Below, piece after piece: positions 36,988 to 44,812 of a DNA stretch of 64,000 bases. The stretch is from Synechococcus sp. RS9909. GTDB lineage: Bacteria; Cyanobacteriota; Cyanobacteriia; PCC-6307; Cyanobiaceae. A program made the position numbers and the translations under genes. Positions within the stretch are counted from its first letter, which is position 1. Every line of letters begins with the position of its first letter. The stretch spans positions 1,858,422 through 1,922,421 of the forward strand of contig NZ_CP047943.1 in the NCBI RefSeq assembly GCF_014279595.1. Direction: 5' to 3'. The notes below the pieces were generated by a model. That model saw only the letters and a list, made by a program, of their open reading frames with translations, did no database searches and had not been told where the DNA came from.

Positions 36988-37457
36988 TTTTTTCGCAGCA
37001 CCAGCAGGGCCGCCATCTCCGCCATGGCCTTCTCTTTGCGCTGCAGCTCCTTCTTGAGGGCTTTGATCTCCCGTTGGTCCTGGGCGCGGAGCTTTTCCAG
37101 CTCCTTCTGCTCTTTCAAGGTCAGCACTGGCTTTTCATTGGCATCCTGGGCCGCCTGCCGCCAACGCTCCACCTGCTCAGGAAACAGGCCTCGCTCTCGG
37201 CAGTAGGCACTGAGTTCGGTGGCGTTCAAGCCAGCCGTCTCCATCACCACCGTGAACTTATCGGCAGCGCTCCAGCCCTCTGGTTCCTTCTCGGATGCCG
37301 GCACCACCTCTCCCTGCAACCGCCATGCCTTCCTCCAGTTGTAAAGGGTCACCACGTGAATGCCCAGCTCCTCGGAGATCTGGGCCACGCTTTGCCGCTG
37401 CGGTGGGCTCATTCGCCTCCTCACGTCAGCCTTTACAGCCTCGCTGTAACGACGCAT
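36951..37457 (-). CDS. IS-A OrfA
   Basis: 168 residues: MRRYSEAVKADVRRRM, HTH with QSVAQISEELGIHVVTLYNWRKAW, a middle part with ELSAYCRERGLFPEQVERWR (second HTH-like helix pair) and a Lys/Glu-rich coiled coil (LKEQKELEKLRAQDQREIKA). OrfA of IS3 elements binds the inverted ends; this one is longer than the usual ~100 residues. Confidence 0.88.
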   Translation of the reverse strand: MRRYSEAVKADVRRRMSPPQRQSVAQISEELGIHVVTLYNWRKAWRLQGEVVPASEKEPEGWSAADKFTVVMETAGLNATELSAYCRERGLFPEQVERWRQAAQDANEKPVLTLKEQKELEKLRAQDQREIKALKKELQRKEKAMAEMAALLVLRKKWEAFCSEDAEG

Positions 37458-37519
37458 TGGTCATGTCCTCAAGCCCCCGGGTGTACTGATCACAGGGGTG
37501 ACAACTTTCCTGAAACCGG

Positions 37520-37615
37520 GGGATCGAGTTTGGCGAGGTAACGCTCAATGAAGCGCTCGTCCAGCTCCAGACGGTGAAGCTTGGCACGGATCTGATTGCG
37601 CTCAAACTGGGTCAT
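37520..37615 (-). pseudogene. 5' part of the gene split by IS-A
   Basis: ATG at 37615 starts MTQFERNQIRAKLHRLELDE, then RFIERYLAKLDP, and runs into the IS at 37515 (CCGG duplication 37516-37519). With the 3' part at 35683-35829 it makes one 80-residue protein: charged helical N-terminus, then a single C-terminal membrane segment. Function unknown. As it stands, translation continues into the IS end and stops after ten further codons. Confidence 0.8.
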
Positions 37616-37742
37616 GGGTGCTCTTCTAGCCAACGGCCGCAACGGGTCGTGGGGGACATCCCCGATTCGGGGGATGGGGAAGACCGAGGATGCGGTGGCT
37701 TCAACGATGATGCCGGCAGAAACCCACGGCCTCACGCACAAC

Positions 37743-38153
37743 ATGATCCGCATTGCACTGGTGATGGGTTCGGCACTCCTCGTCGGCGGCGTCAACGCCA
37801 TCACGGCGAGCAGTGCCGTGATGGCCATGACCGCCGAGCCCTGGGTGAACTGCCTTTACAACAACAAAAGCATCGCCTGCCGGCGCACCTTTCTCTGCAC
37901 CAATGCCCCCTGCAACCGTTTCAAGCTGGAGTGGAAAGACGGCATCCACGACACGTACACACGAGTGAGGGACGGTGATGCACGCAATGTGGGCTTCTAC
38001 AAAGACCAACGGGGAGGGGAATGGATGCTTCGGGGATATGCCGACAGCTTCGGACTTGTCAATCAAGCCAACGGGAACACCATGATCTTCGGCATGACGC
38101 TGGCGGAATGCCGCAACAGTTCTGGCCTGAGCGATCTCTGCGGACTGAAATAG
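37743..38153 (+). CDS. Exported Cys-rich hypothetical protein
   Basis: 136 residues from ATG at 37743 with a signal peptide (IRIALVMGSALLVGGVNAIT) and about six Cys in the mature part (NCLYNNKSIACRRTFLCTNAPC, AECRNSSGLSDLC). Also contains GEWMLRGYADSFGLVNQANG, reminiscent of small secreted enzyme-inhibitor or lipocalin-like folds, but no family is recognised. Lies between the two IS elements. Start chosen to include the signal peptide and exclude the longer low-similarity frame from 37596. Confidence 0.6.
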   Translation: MIRIALVMGSALLVGGVNAITASSAVMAMTAEPWVNCLYNNKSIACRRTFLCTNAPCNRFKLEWKDGIHDTYTRVRDGDARNVGFYKDQRGGEWMLRGYADSFGLVNQANGNTMIFGMTLAECRNSSGLSDLCGLK

Positions 38154-38293
38154 AATCAGGCCAGGGACCGAAGCGCGCAGCTCACCAGGGCAGCGGCCCG
38201 CGACCTGCCGCAGTGTTGCAACCCACCTCGGAACCGAGCAGTGCCCCGAGAGGAATCGCCCAGGAGCGGCCGTGACGTTAAGCGAATTCCTCG

Positions 38294-38458
38294 ATGCCCA
38301 CTCGCCTGATCACCACTAGCCAACTGTCGCTGTTTTCGATCAGTCCGGTGATCGGAGCCTGGCGGCAAGAGCTTGATCATGAAGGGCGACTGAAGTCCAG
38401 CCCAGCGACTTGCAGAAATCGTGGCGGAAGAATTGTTTGTGGAGGTGCCTTGAAACTG
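38294..38458 (+). pseudogene. Frameshifted gene remnant
   Basis: ATG at 38294 gives a good protein-like start, TRLITTSQLSLFSISPVIGA then WRQELDHEGRLKS, after which the frame turns into random sequence. One base over, SPAQRLAEIVAEELFVEVP continues to a TGA at about 38458. The two parts look like one gene broken by a frameshift. The N-terminus reminds me of a cyanobacterial nuclease-like family, but I am not sure of it. Confidence 0.4.
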
Positions 38459-38471
38459 CTCAGTCAAATTT

Positions 38472-39614
38472 CTATTCCGCCGACGTCGTTGAAACCGGGC
38501 ACAATGCTGAGGTCTGCGTCGGGGGCGATCGTGAGGGTCCGCTCTCATGGATGAAACGACGACTCACGAATGGTGAGGTCATCGCTCGCAACAAGGTGCT
38601 GTAGCTGATCCGGAAGCGTTGCTCGTCGCCCACGGCCAGGTTCTTGGTAGCCCCACTCACCACCAGATGGTCACTGGAGGCCCCCTCGATGATCAGCCCG
38701 GGGGCACTGAGACCATCCGGATCGGCATCCTGCTCGCCGAGAGCCAGGATGACACGCTCGCCAAGCGCCTCAGCGGAATCAGTGCTGGCCACTCGCGGAG
38801 TGGTGGCAAAACTGGAGTGATGACGCGACCCCCACGGGCGGGTGGGCTTGACCTTTGCCTCGATCACTTCTGCCACCAGTGTGATGGCATCGGTGAAAAG
38901 GCCTGGGATGGCCTTTCGGGTCAGAGGCTCTCGACCCAGCAACAGCGCCTCTCCGAGGCGAAGGTGATTGATGCGTCCAAGGCCCACGCCGCCATTCAGC
39001 CAGTTCAAATTGGAGGAATTGCCACCGGAACACCACTGCAACCGGATGCAGAAGCGTGCTTCCAGAGCGCTGATCAGACGGGACAGTTCCCCCATATTGG
39101 CTGCATCCGGTGCCACGCCGTTCTGACAACCGAGATTGGTGCCGATCCCCACTAAATCAAGGCCCGGCAAGGCCAGTGTGAGCGCCACCATCGCTTCCAT
39201 GTCCGCCGGAAGAATGCCCTCGCGCAAGTCTCCCAGCTCCACCATCAACAGTACGCCATGGGACATGCCCTGACGCATGGCAGCGCCTGCTAGTGCCTTG
39301 ATCACAACAGGTTCGCTATTGCAGCTCATCGCGGCATGGGCCACCACACGATCCACCTGGCTCAGCATTGGCGAACGAATCAGCAGTCGTGGCACGCCCA
39401 AGTCGCAGCGGCTGAGTGATTCGATCGATTCAATCCTCGATTCACCGATGGAATGCACTCCTGCATCAATCCAGATCCGAACGATTTCCGGCATCCCAAG
39501 GGTGGCCTTGCTCACGCCGGTCACCTTGATGCCTTGCAGCGCCAGTCGCTCCACCATCGTGCGGGCGTTGTGACGTAATTGATCGAGCCGAATCTCCAGT
39601 CTTGGCGCTGTCAA
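38472..39614 (-). CDS. Alanine/ornithine racemase-type PLP enzyme (fold type III)
   Basis: 380 residues. TIM-barrel start LEIRLDQLRHNARTMVERLA with the PLP Lys in KVTGVSKATLG (residue 36), then GVHSIGESRIESIESL, LLMVELGDLREGI, GIGTNLGCQNGVAPDAANM, WCSGGNSSNLNWL, and INHLRLGEALLLGREPL. Resembles the ornithine/alanine racemase-like branch rather than canonical Alr. Starts with TTG overlapping the TGA of the upstream DUF1611 gene. The last ~25 residues after MTSPFVSRRFI look unrelated, as if the original stop was lost. Confidence 0.82.
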   Translation of the reverse strand: MTAPRLEIRLDQLRHNARTMVERLALQGIKVTGVSKATLGMPEIVRIWIDAGVHSIGESRIESIESLSRCDLGVPRLLIRSPMLSQVDRVVAHAAMSCNSEPVVIKALAGAAMRQGMSHGVLLMVELGDLREGILPADMEAMVALTLALPGLDLVGIGTNLGCQNGVAPDAANMGELSRLISALEARFCIRLQWCSGGNSSNLNWLNGGVGLGRINHLRLGEALLLGREPLTRKAIPGLFTDAITLVAEVIEAKVKPTRPWGSRHHSSFATTPRVASTDSAEALGERVILALGEQDADPDGLSAPGLIIEGASSDHLVVSGATKNLAVGDEQRFRISYSTLLRAMTSPFVSRRFIHESGPSRSPPTQTSALCPVSTTSAE

Positions 39615-40801
39615 AGAACCTGGCGCACAGCAGGGCCTAACGCAGGGAATGCCTGCACGACCATGTCCACCAAGGCTTGCGAAGGGCCACTCACTGCATC
39701 GGTCACAGGAATGGCTAATTCGCTTTGATGCAGCGCGATTGACGCTCTCAACTCGCGGGCATCCATTCCCTCGTGGTTGATGGTTAAACCGATCACGCGA
39801 GTTGGAGAAAACGCTTCGATCAGGCCAATTTCACTGGCAGGGGTAGGCATGGCCATGAAAGGGAAGTCACTCAGATGTCGGCGCGCTGGAGCATGCTGAA
39901 GAATCACACCCTGGGGTTGGCTTCCACGCAGAATGAAGCTGGAGGAGAGATAGGCAGGATGGCTCAAGGCACCTTGACCTTCAATCACAATGACCTTAGG
40001 CCGTTCGGCTTCGTAGGCCTCCACCACGGCAGCTTCGACTTCGCCAGAACAGAATTGAGATGGAATGGCATCAAGGGGCATGCCATAACGCCCTCCCTGG
40101 ATCAGACCTGTCTGGCCTGTGCACACCAGTGCAGCGTGGATACCGCTGCTCTTCAGGGCCTGGACAAGCAGGGTGGCTGTGGTGCGTTTGCCGATCGCCC
40201 CATCCGTTCCCAGCACGGCAATGCGTAGGCATGGAACGTTGAAGATGTTGCCACTGAATAAACGCAGATCCTTCAATGCGGGCGGACGCCGCACATCGCG
40301 GATGTGTACCTGGTGTTGTCTGGCTACTGCAGCGAACTGGTGATCATCACTGAGAAACTCACGCATCCCGCTGACCAGATTCAGGCCCGCTGCCATGGCT
40401 GACAGCAGAGCGGCACGATCGTTGCTGGAGAACAGACCATCCGCTGGTGCCATGCCATAGATCATCGTGCTGACACGTGGCCCTGGCAGAGCGAGGGCCT
40501 CCTGTAGATCAGCCACGATGGGGATCCCACTGTTGAGTCCATCCAGCAACAATCCGGCGTCTACACCGGATGATTCTCGATCAATAACGGCACGAATCTT
40601 AAATGCTTCGCAGAAGCGCACCAGGCCATGAGCTGTTTTACCATCGAGGCCAGCGAAGTGGCCTTCGCAGTAAATGACAGCTCCTGGAAGACAATCCCTT
40701 TTCGGAGGAATCGTCAGGACTTCAGGGGCCTTGTCGTGAATGAAATTGATGAAAGGTTTCAAAAAAGCCAGGCCCAACCCAATGCCTCTGACTTCAAGCA
40801 A
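39611..40801 (-). CDS. DUF1611 (DgcN-type) P-loop protein
   Basis: 396 residues, TTG start. The DUF1611 N-domain is seen in AVIYCEGHFAGLDGKTAHGL, followed by VIDRESSGVDAG, IYGMAPADGLFS, and a P-loop at about 197-206 (VLGTDGAIGKRTTATLLVQAL). The C-domain has SGEVEAAVVEAYEAERPKVIVIEGQGALSHPAY and ITINHEGM-type sequence (LTINHEGMDA). Members have been described as DgcN, an N-acyltransferase-like step in D-glutamate catabolism. Here it is coupled by a 4-bp overlap to a PLP racemase, suggesting a D-amino-acid module. Confidence 0.8.
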   Translation of the reverse strand: MLEVRGIGLGLAFLKPFINFIHDKAPEVLTIPPKRDCLPGAVIYCEGHFAGLDGKTAHGLVRFCEAFKIRAVIDRESSGVDAGLLLDGLNSGIPIVADLQEALALPGPRVSTMIYGMAPADGLFSSNDRAALLSAMAAGLNLVSGMREFLSDDHQFAAVARQHQVHIRDVRRPPALKDLRLFSGNIFNVPCLRIAVLGTDGAIGKRTTATLLVQALKSSGIHAALVCTGQTGLIQGGRYGMPLDAIPSQFCSGEVEAAVVEAYEAERPKVIVIEGQGALSHPAYLSSSFILRGSQPQGVILQHAPARRHLSDFPFMAMPTPASEIGLIEAFSPTRVIGLTINHEGMDARELRASIALHQSELAIPVTDAVSGPSQALVDMVVQAFPALGPAVRQVL

Positions 40802-41294
40802 ATCAGTCAGACCCAGGACGTTCAGGGCGCAGGAGTGGCCACTGAAGGGAGTGGTGTAACAACCCTAGCCCAGTTTCATGGCATTGGTGGCCAACCTCAC
40901 CCTCCAAACGACTTTCGGTCATCCCACTTCAGATCATGGATTCCACATCGGTGATTTGGGCCTCCGTTTTGCCCACATCGTGCAGGAGTGAACAGCAGCT
41001 TGAGACGCCGTCATGGGCTGATGCCACATCCTGCAAATGCCTTGGGGACCAACCGGCGGAACAAAATGCTGGCAACTCTCACAAGTGGTCAACGTGCAAC
41101 GGCCAGGCTGATGTCTTGAGGTCTAACTGATTTCCGGCGTTGGGAGGGCCAGCCTCAAGCCTGACCTGGCTTGCTTTGTTGCGAACTGTTGCGACCTGAT
41201 CGCAGCGCCGTTTTGCTTGAAACACTTTGCTTGTCAGAGACATTGACCAGGTGCGGGCCAGGGACGATCGGTTCCCTCTCGCCATTTCCCCACT
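40802..41294. other. Gene-free stretch between the dgcN-like gene and the DUF202 gene
   Basis: 493 bp in which I find no convincing gene, RNA or repeat. It must hold the promoter of the leftward DUF1611-racemase pair and of the DUF202 gene, but no consensus pair stands out. Possibly decayed sequence, as expected between two IS elements. Confidence 0.5.
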
Positions 41295-41666
41295 GTGAAT
41301 CTCACCAACGAACTGGCCCGCCAGCGCAACCGCGATGCCGCGGAGCGCACCCTGATGGCCTGGATCCGCACCTGTCTGTCCTTGATCAGCTTTGGATTCG
41401 GTCTCGACAAGATCGTGGCTGCCATTGACCGGGCCACGGGTGATCCAGGGCCCAGGCCCGGGGTGATCGCAGTAGCACTCTCCTTTGTGTTCACCGGCAT
41501 CCTGGCGATGTCCGCCGCCATCGTTCAGCACAACCGCGAGCTCAGGCGCCTCAGCAGGGAGAACTACGCGTATGTGGAAACACCGCGAATCGCTGCGGCC
41601 ACAGCAACCATGATCACCCTGATCGGTCTGCTGGCCATGGCGATTCTGCTCTCGAACTGGCTGTGA
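41295..41666 (+). CDS. DUF202 family membrane protein
   Basis: 123 residues from GTG at 41295. DUF202 (YidH) signature RDAAERTLMAWIRTCLSLISFGFGLDK, then membrane spans PGVIAVALSFVFTGILAMSAA and AATATMITLIGLLAMAILL. Function unknown; some members have been linked to phosphate or osmotic stress. Confidence 0.88.
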   Translation: MNLTNELARQRNRDAAERTLMAWIRTCLSLISFGFGLDKIVAAIDRATGDPGPRPGVIAVALSFVFTGILAMSAAIVQHNRELRRLSRENYAYVETPRIAAATATMITLIGLLAMAILLSNWL

Positions 41667-41696
41667 CGACGACCCAACTTGATGGGTTGTGGTGCG

Positions 41697-41797
41697 TCAG
41701 AGCTGACGGCGGTCGAGGGCCTCGGCCAGGCGGGTGGCTGCCGAGGCGAGCTGGGCCTGGGGATCGGGAGGGGCGATGGCCTCTTCGCTGCCCCCTC
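41697..41797 (-). pseudogene. mscL: mscL 3' fragment cut off by IS-B
   Basis: On the minus strand, after the IS end, the frame reads GSEEAIAPPDPQAQLASAAT then RLAEALDRRQL and a TGA at 41697-41699. This is the C-terminal helix of MscL. Joining it to the main part at 43481-43770 with one copy of the 4-bp target gives an uninterrupted frame through RRSGGSEE. Confidence 0.8.
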
Positions 41798-41857
41798 TGC
41801 CAGGAAAGTTGACGCCTCTCCATTTCGATCACCAAGGGGGCTTGATGGAGCAGAGCA

Positions 41858-42364
41858 ATGCGTCGCTACAGCGAGGCCGTCAAGGCTGATGTGAGAAGGC
41901 GGATGAGTCCGCCGATGCGGCAGAGCGTGGCCCAGATCTCAGCAGAGCTGGGCATTCACGTGGTCACCCTCTACAACTGGAGGAAGGCCTGGCGGTTGCA
42001 GGGAGAGGTGGTGCCGGCATCCGAGAAGGATCCTGAGGGCTGGGGCGCCACCGATAAGTTCACGGTGGTGCTCGAGACCGCTGGGCTCAACGCCACCGAG
42101 CTCAGTGCCTACTGCCGCGAGCGGGGCTTGTTCCCGGAGCAGGTAGAGCGCTGGCGTCAGGCATCGCAGGATGCCAACGAAAAACCAGTGCTCACCTTGA
42201 AAGAGCAGAAGGAGCTTGAACGGCTCCGCGCCCAGGATCAAAAGGAAATCAAGCGGCTCAAGCAGGAGCTGCGCCGCAAGGAGAAAGCCCTGGCGGAGGC
42301 GGCTGCACTGCTGATCGCCTCAAAAAAGATTCAGGCCTTCTGGGGAGAGGACGGGGACGATTGA
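41858..42364 (+). CDS. IS-B OrfA
   Basis: 168 residues, closely similar to IS-A OrfA: MRRYSEAVKADVRRRM, HTH QSVAQISAELGIHVVTLYNW, ELSAYCRERGLFPEQVERW, and a charged coiled coil. Its TGA overlaps the TTG of orfB (TTGA), a layout that favours translational coupling. Confidence 0.88.
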   Translation: MRRYSEAVKADVRRRMSPPMRQSVAQISAELGIHVVTLYNWRKAWRLQGEVVPASEKDPEGWGATDKFTVVLETAGLNATELSAYCRERGLFPEQVERWRQASQDANEKPVLTLKEQKELERLRAQDQKEIKRLKQELRRKEKALAEAAALLIASKKIQAFWGEDGDD

Positions 42365-43446
42365 CGTCACCCGACGATCGCCGGAAGGCCCTGGATATTC
42401 TTGATGAGGGCATGGCCAATGGTGCCCGAGCCCGTGAGCTGGCCTTGCTGCTCGGCGTGGGGCTCACCACGCTGCAGCGCTGGCGCCGTCAGTTTGCTGG
42501 TGACGGTGATGGCGTCGACCGGCGCAAGGGGAGCCACCGCCACGTCGCTCACCGCCTCAGTGAGGAGGAACGCCAACGGATCCTGCTCACCTGCAACGAA
42601 CCTGAATTTGCAGCGCTGCCGCCAGGCCAGATCGTGCCGGTCCTGGCCGATCGCGGGCTTTATATCGGTTCGGAACGCAGCTTTTACCGGGTGCTGCACG
42701 CTCACGGTCAGGTTCACCGGCGGGGTCGTGCACGGCCACCACAAGAACCAAGACCCGTGCCACGGCTGAGGGCCGCTGGTCCAAATGAGGTTTGGAGCTG
42801 GGACATCACCTACCTGCCCACCACCGTGCGCGGGATCTGGCTGTACCTCTACCTGGTGATTGACGTCTGGAGCCGCAAGGTTGTGGCCTGGGATGTCGCC
42901 GAGCGCGAGGATCCAGCCATTGCAGCGGATCTGGTGAGCAGAGCCTGCTTGAGAGAGAAGATCAGCAAGAGGCGCCGCCAACCGCTGATCCTCCACGCTG
43001 ACAACGGCAATGCCATGCGTGCGTCGACGCTGGAAAGCCGGCTGGAAGAACTGGGTGTGCTCAGGTCGTTCTCACGGCCGCGCGTCAGCAATGACAACCC
43101 CTACTCCGAATCGCTGTTCCGCACAGCGAAGTACCGGCCTGATTACCCGAGACGGCCATTTGCCAGCAAGGACGAGGCCTGCCAGTGGGTCGCGTCGTTT
43201 GTCGACTGGTACAACCATCGGCACCGCCACAGCGGCATCAAGTTCGTGACGCCCCATCAACGCCATAGCGGTCAGGCCATCGAGATCTGTCGACATCGCG
43301 CTGTCGTGTACGAGCAAGCGCGCAAGCGACACCCACGCCGGTGGTCACGATCCACACGCTGCTGGCGTCAACCAGAGGTGGTCTGGATCAATCCACCACC
43401 AACAGAACTTGACCCCAGTCCAGCTACGTTGAGGATGGCTGCTTGA
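42361..43446 (+). CDS. IS-B transposase OrfB (IS3 family, DDE)
   Basis: 361 residues from TTG at 42361. HTH segment (ARELALLLGVGLTTLQRWRR), LSEEERQRILLTCN, then the DDE core: Asp in WSWDITYLPTTV, Asp in LHADNGNAM, Glu in YSESLFRTAKYRP. Compared with IS-A OrfB the core is nearly the same, while the first 50 and last 20 residues differ most. Confidence 0.9.
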   Translation: MTSPDDRRKALDILDEGMANGARARELALLLGVGLTTLQRWRRQFAGDGDGVDRRKGSHRHVAHRLSEEERQRILLTCNEPEFAALPPGQIVPVLADRGLYIGSERSFYRVLHAHGQVHRRGRARPPQEPRPVPRLRAAGPNEVWSWDITYLPTTVRGIWLYLYLVIDVWSRKVVAWDVAEREDPAIAADLVSRACLREKISKRRRQPLILHADNGNAMRASTLESRLEELGVLRSFSRPRVSNDNPYSESLFRTAKYRPDYPRRPFASKDEACQWVASFVDWYNHRHRHSGIKFVTPHQRHSGQAIEICRHRAVVYEQARKRHPRRWSRSTRCWRQPEVVWINPPPTELDPSPATLRMAA

Positions 43447-43461
43447 ACAGCAGCAGGGGCG

Positions 43462-43770
43462 TCATCTTTGCTGGCAGTCACCGCTGCGGCGCATCGCTTC
43501 GATCGCCCGCACGATCAGGAACACCACGAAGGCGATCACCAGGAAGTTGATCAAGGCCACGATCACGCTGCCGGCGGGCCAGGCGGCGATGGAGTCCACA
43601 TTCGCCGCCTTGAGGACGGGCTCCAGGATGTTGCCCATCACGAGACTCACCACGGCATCCACCACCTTGCCGAAGGCGCCACCGATCACCACCGCCACGG
43701 CGAGATCCACCACATTGCCTTTGTTGATGAAGTCCTTGAAATCAGCAAAGAATGTCCGAGTGCGGGCCAC
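43462..43770 (-). CDS. mscL: Large-conductance mechanosensitive channel MscL, C-terminally truncated by IS-B
   Basis: Pressure-release channel of the cytoplasmic membrane. Residues 1-97 are intact: FFADFKDFINKGNVVDLAVA (N-terminal helix and first TM), KVVDAVVSLVMGNILEPVL, and second TM VIVALINFLVIAFVVFLIVR. After AMRRSGD the frame enters the IS and ends with CQQR, giving 102 residues instead of about 130. The lost C-terminal helix remains at 41697-41797. In E. coli MscL this bundle can be removed without abolishing channel activity, so this copy may still work. Confidence 0.88.
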   Translation of the reverse strand: MARTRTFFADFKDFINKGNVVDLAVAVVIGGAFGKVVDAVVSLVMGNILEPVLKAANVDSIAAWPAGSVIVALINFLVIAFVVFLIVRAIEAMRRSGDCQQR

Positions 43771-43885
43771 AAAAACAGGAGAAAAGAATGGTCACTCAAG
43801 AGATTACCTGACTGATATTGCCATCACCAGCGGCTTGCCGACATGGTCGCGGATTCAAAAAAAGCTAAGCCGATGGCGCTGAGAC

Positions 43886-44713
43886 TCAACGCCGCCCATT
43901 CACGATCACCGACTGACCACCAGCCGCACCGGAACTGGGCAGCGCAGGCACAACGGAGGTTTGGCCATCCCACTTGTCGAGGAACAGCTTGTAGAGCACC
44001 TGATCATCGAGGCTGGAGTTCAGCGTTGCGTAACGCTTGGCCTCCTGCTCCGCAATCTTCACCTCGGTTTGAGCGCGAAGGAGCTGCTGCTCTGCGATCT
44101 GCTTCTGCTCAATGGCAGAGCGATACTCCTCGGCGATCTTCAGCCCGGTGAGGTCTAGGCCCTGCACCGTCACATAATCAAACTTGGCCAGCTCCTCTGT
44201 CACCTTGCTCTGCACAATCTCAGAGATCGTGTTCCATTCCGTGGCAATGGTGACCAGCTCATACTGGGAAAACACCGACTTCAGCGCTTTCAGCAGAGAC
44301 GGTTGAATCACCCGTGGATAGATCTGCTGGTTATCGGTGGCGATGGTTTGAAAAATGCGCCCTGCCTCGCCGGGCTTCATCGCATACTTCACCGTGGCCG
44401 TGGCCTCAATCACCTGCAGGTCTTTGGTGAGGGTGGAGAACTGCTCAGGTCGCACCTGGGTACGCACATCAAACAGCGAAACCGTCTGCACGAGCGGCGC
44501 CTTCAGATTCGGCCCCGGCGTCCTGGGGACGCCGGTCACCTTGCCGAGGGTGGTGACCACGGCCACATTGCCCGCCGGCACGATGAACACAGCCTGAGCG
44601 AGCAGGATCAGCAACCCCAACACCACAGCCACGATCAGGCCCAACCCTCCACCGGGTCCGCCGGAATTGATGGAGCGGAGCGGTGTCTGCATCAGGTTTT
44701 TGCCGTTAACCAA
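43886..44713 (-). CDS. Prohibitin-like SPFH/band 7 protein
   Basis: 275 residues: N-terminal membrane anchor (LGLIVAVVLGLLILLAQAVF), SPFH domain (VPAGNVAVVTTLGKV, PLVQTVSLFDVRTQV, ATVKYAMKPGEAGRI, SVFSQYELVTIATEWNTISE), then a coiled coil (AIEQKQIAEQQLLRAQTEVK) and a Gly/Val tail. Prohibitin-type proteins form ring assemblies on membranes and may guard membrane proteins. Similar proteins occur in Synechocystis (Slr1106 type). Confidence 0.9.
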   Translation of the reverse strand: MVNGKNLMQTPLRSINSGGPGGGLGLIVAVVLGLLILLAQAVFIVPAGNVAVVTTLGKVTGVPRTPGPNLKAPLVQTVSLFDVRTQVRPEQFSTLTKDLQVIEATATVKYAMKPGEAGRIFQTIATDNQQIYPRVIQPSLLKALKSVFSQYELVTIATEWNTISEIVQSKVTEELAKFDYVTVQGLDLTGLKIAEEYRSAIEQKQIAEQQLLRAQTEVKIAEQEAKRYATLNSSLDDQVLYKLFLDKWDGQTSVVPALPSSGAAGGQSVIVNGRR

Positions 44714-44812
44714 GGCTAGACAGGGCCGCAGGTTTCAGGGAAGCAGGATCTGGGTGAGCATTCCCTGCAGCACCCGTAGCAGACTCGACCGACCCACTAC
44801 CGCTGCGGCCTG

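Larger units (their letters stand above)
35830..37515 (-). mobile_element. IS-A: IS3-family insertion sequence with imperfect inverted ends and a CCGG target duplication
   Basis: 1686 bp carrying orfA and orfB on the minus strand. Right end, read inward: TTTCAGGAAAGTTGTCAC; left end, read inward: TTTCAGGAAAGGTGTCAC preceded by TGAC. CCGG flanks both sides (35826-35829 and 37516-37519). The extra TGAC at the orfB-side end is also found in IS-B, so I include it in the element. Both reading frames are open, so it may still be active. Family by the DDE domain of orfB. Confidence 0.88.
41798..43480 (+). mobile_element. IS-B: second IS3-family insertion sequence, related to IS-A
   Basis: 1683 bp carrying orfA and orfB on the plus strand. 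Left end TGCCAGGAAAGTTGACGCC, right end read inward TGCCAGCAAAGATGACGCC preceded by TGAC. The 4-bp flanks are CCTC (41794-41797) and CCGC (43481-43484), a duplication with one mismatch. Size, gene order, end structure and the unpaired TGAC at the orfB-side end all match IS-A, but the ends and proteins differ, so the two are distinct family members. Confidence 0.86.

Noticed and set aside
37620-37742. Longer frame (from 37596) for the Cys-rich secreted protein
   Set aside because: It would add ~50 residues without similarity ahead of a good signal peptide.
35826-43484. Composite transposon carrying the 4.3-kb segment
   Set aside because: Each IS has its own 4-bp target copies and interrupts a separate host gene, so they inserted independently. 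The ends are also too different to be a matched pair.
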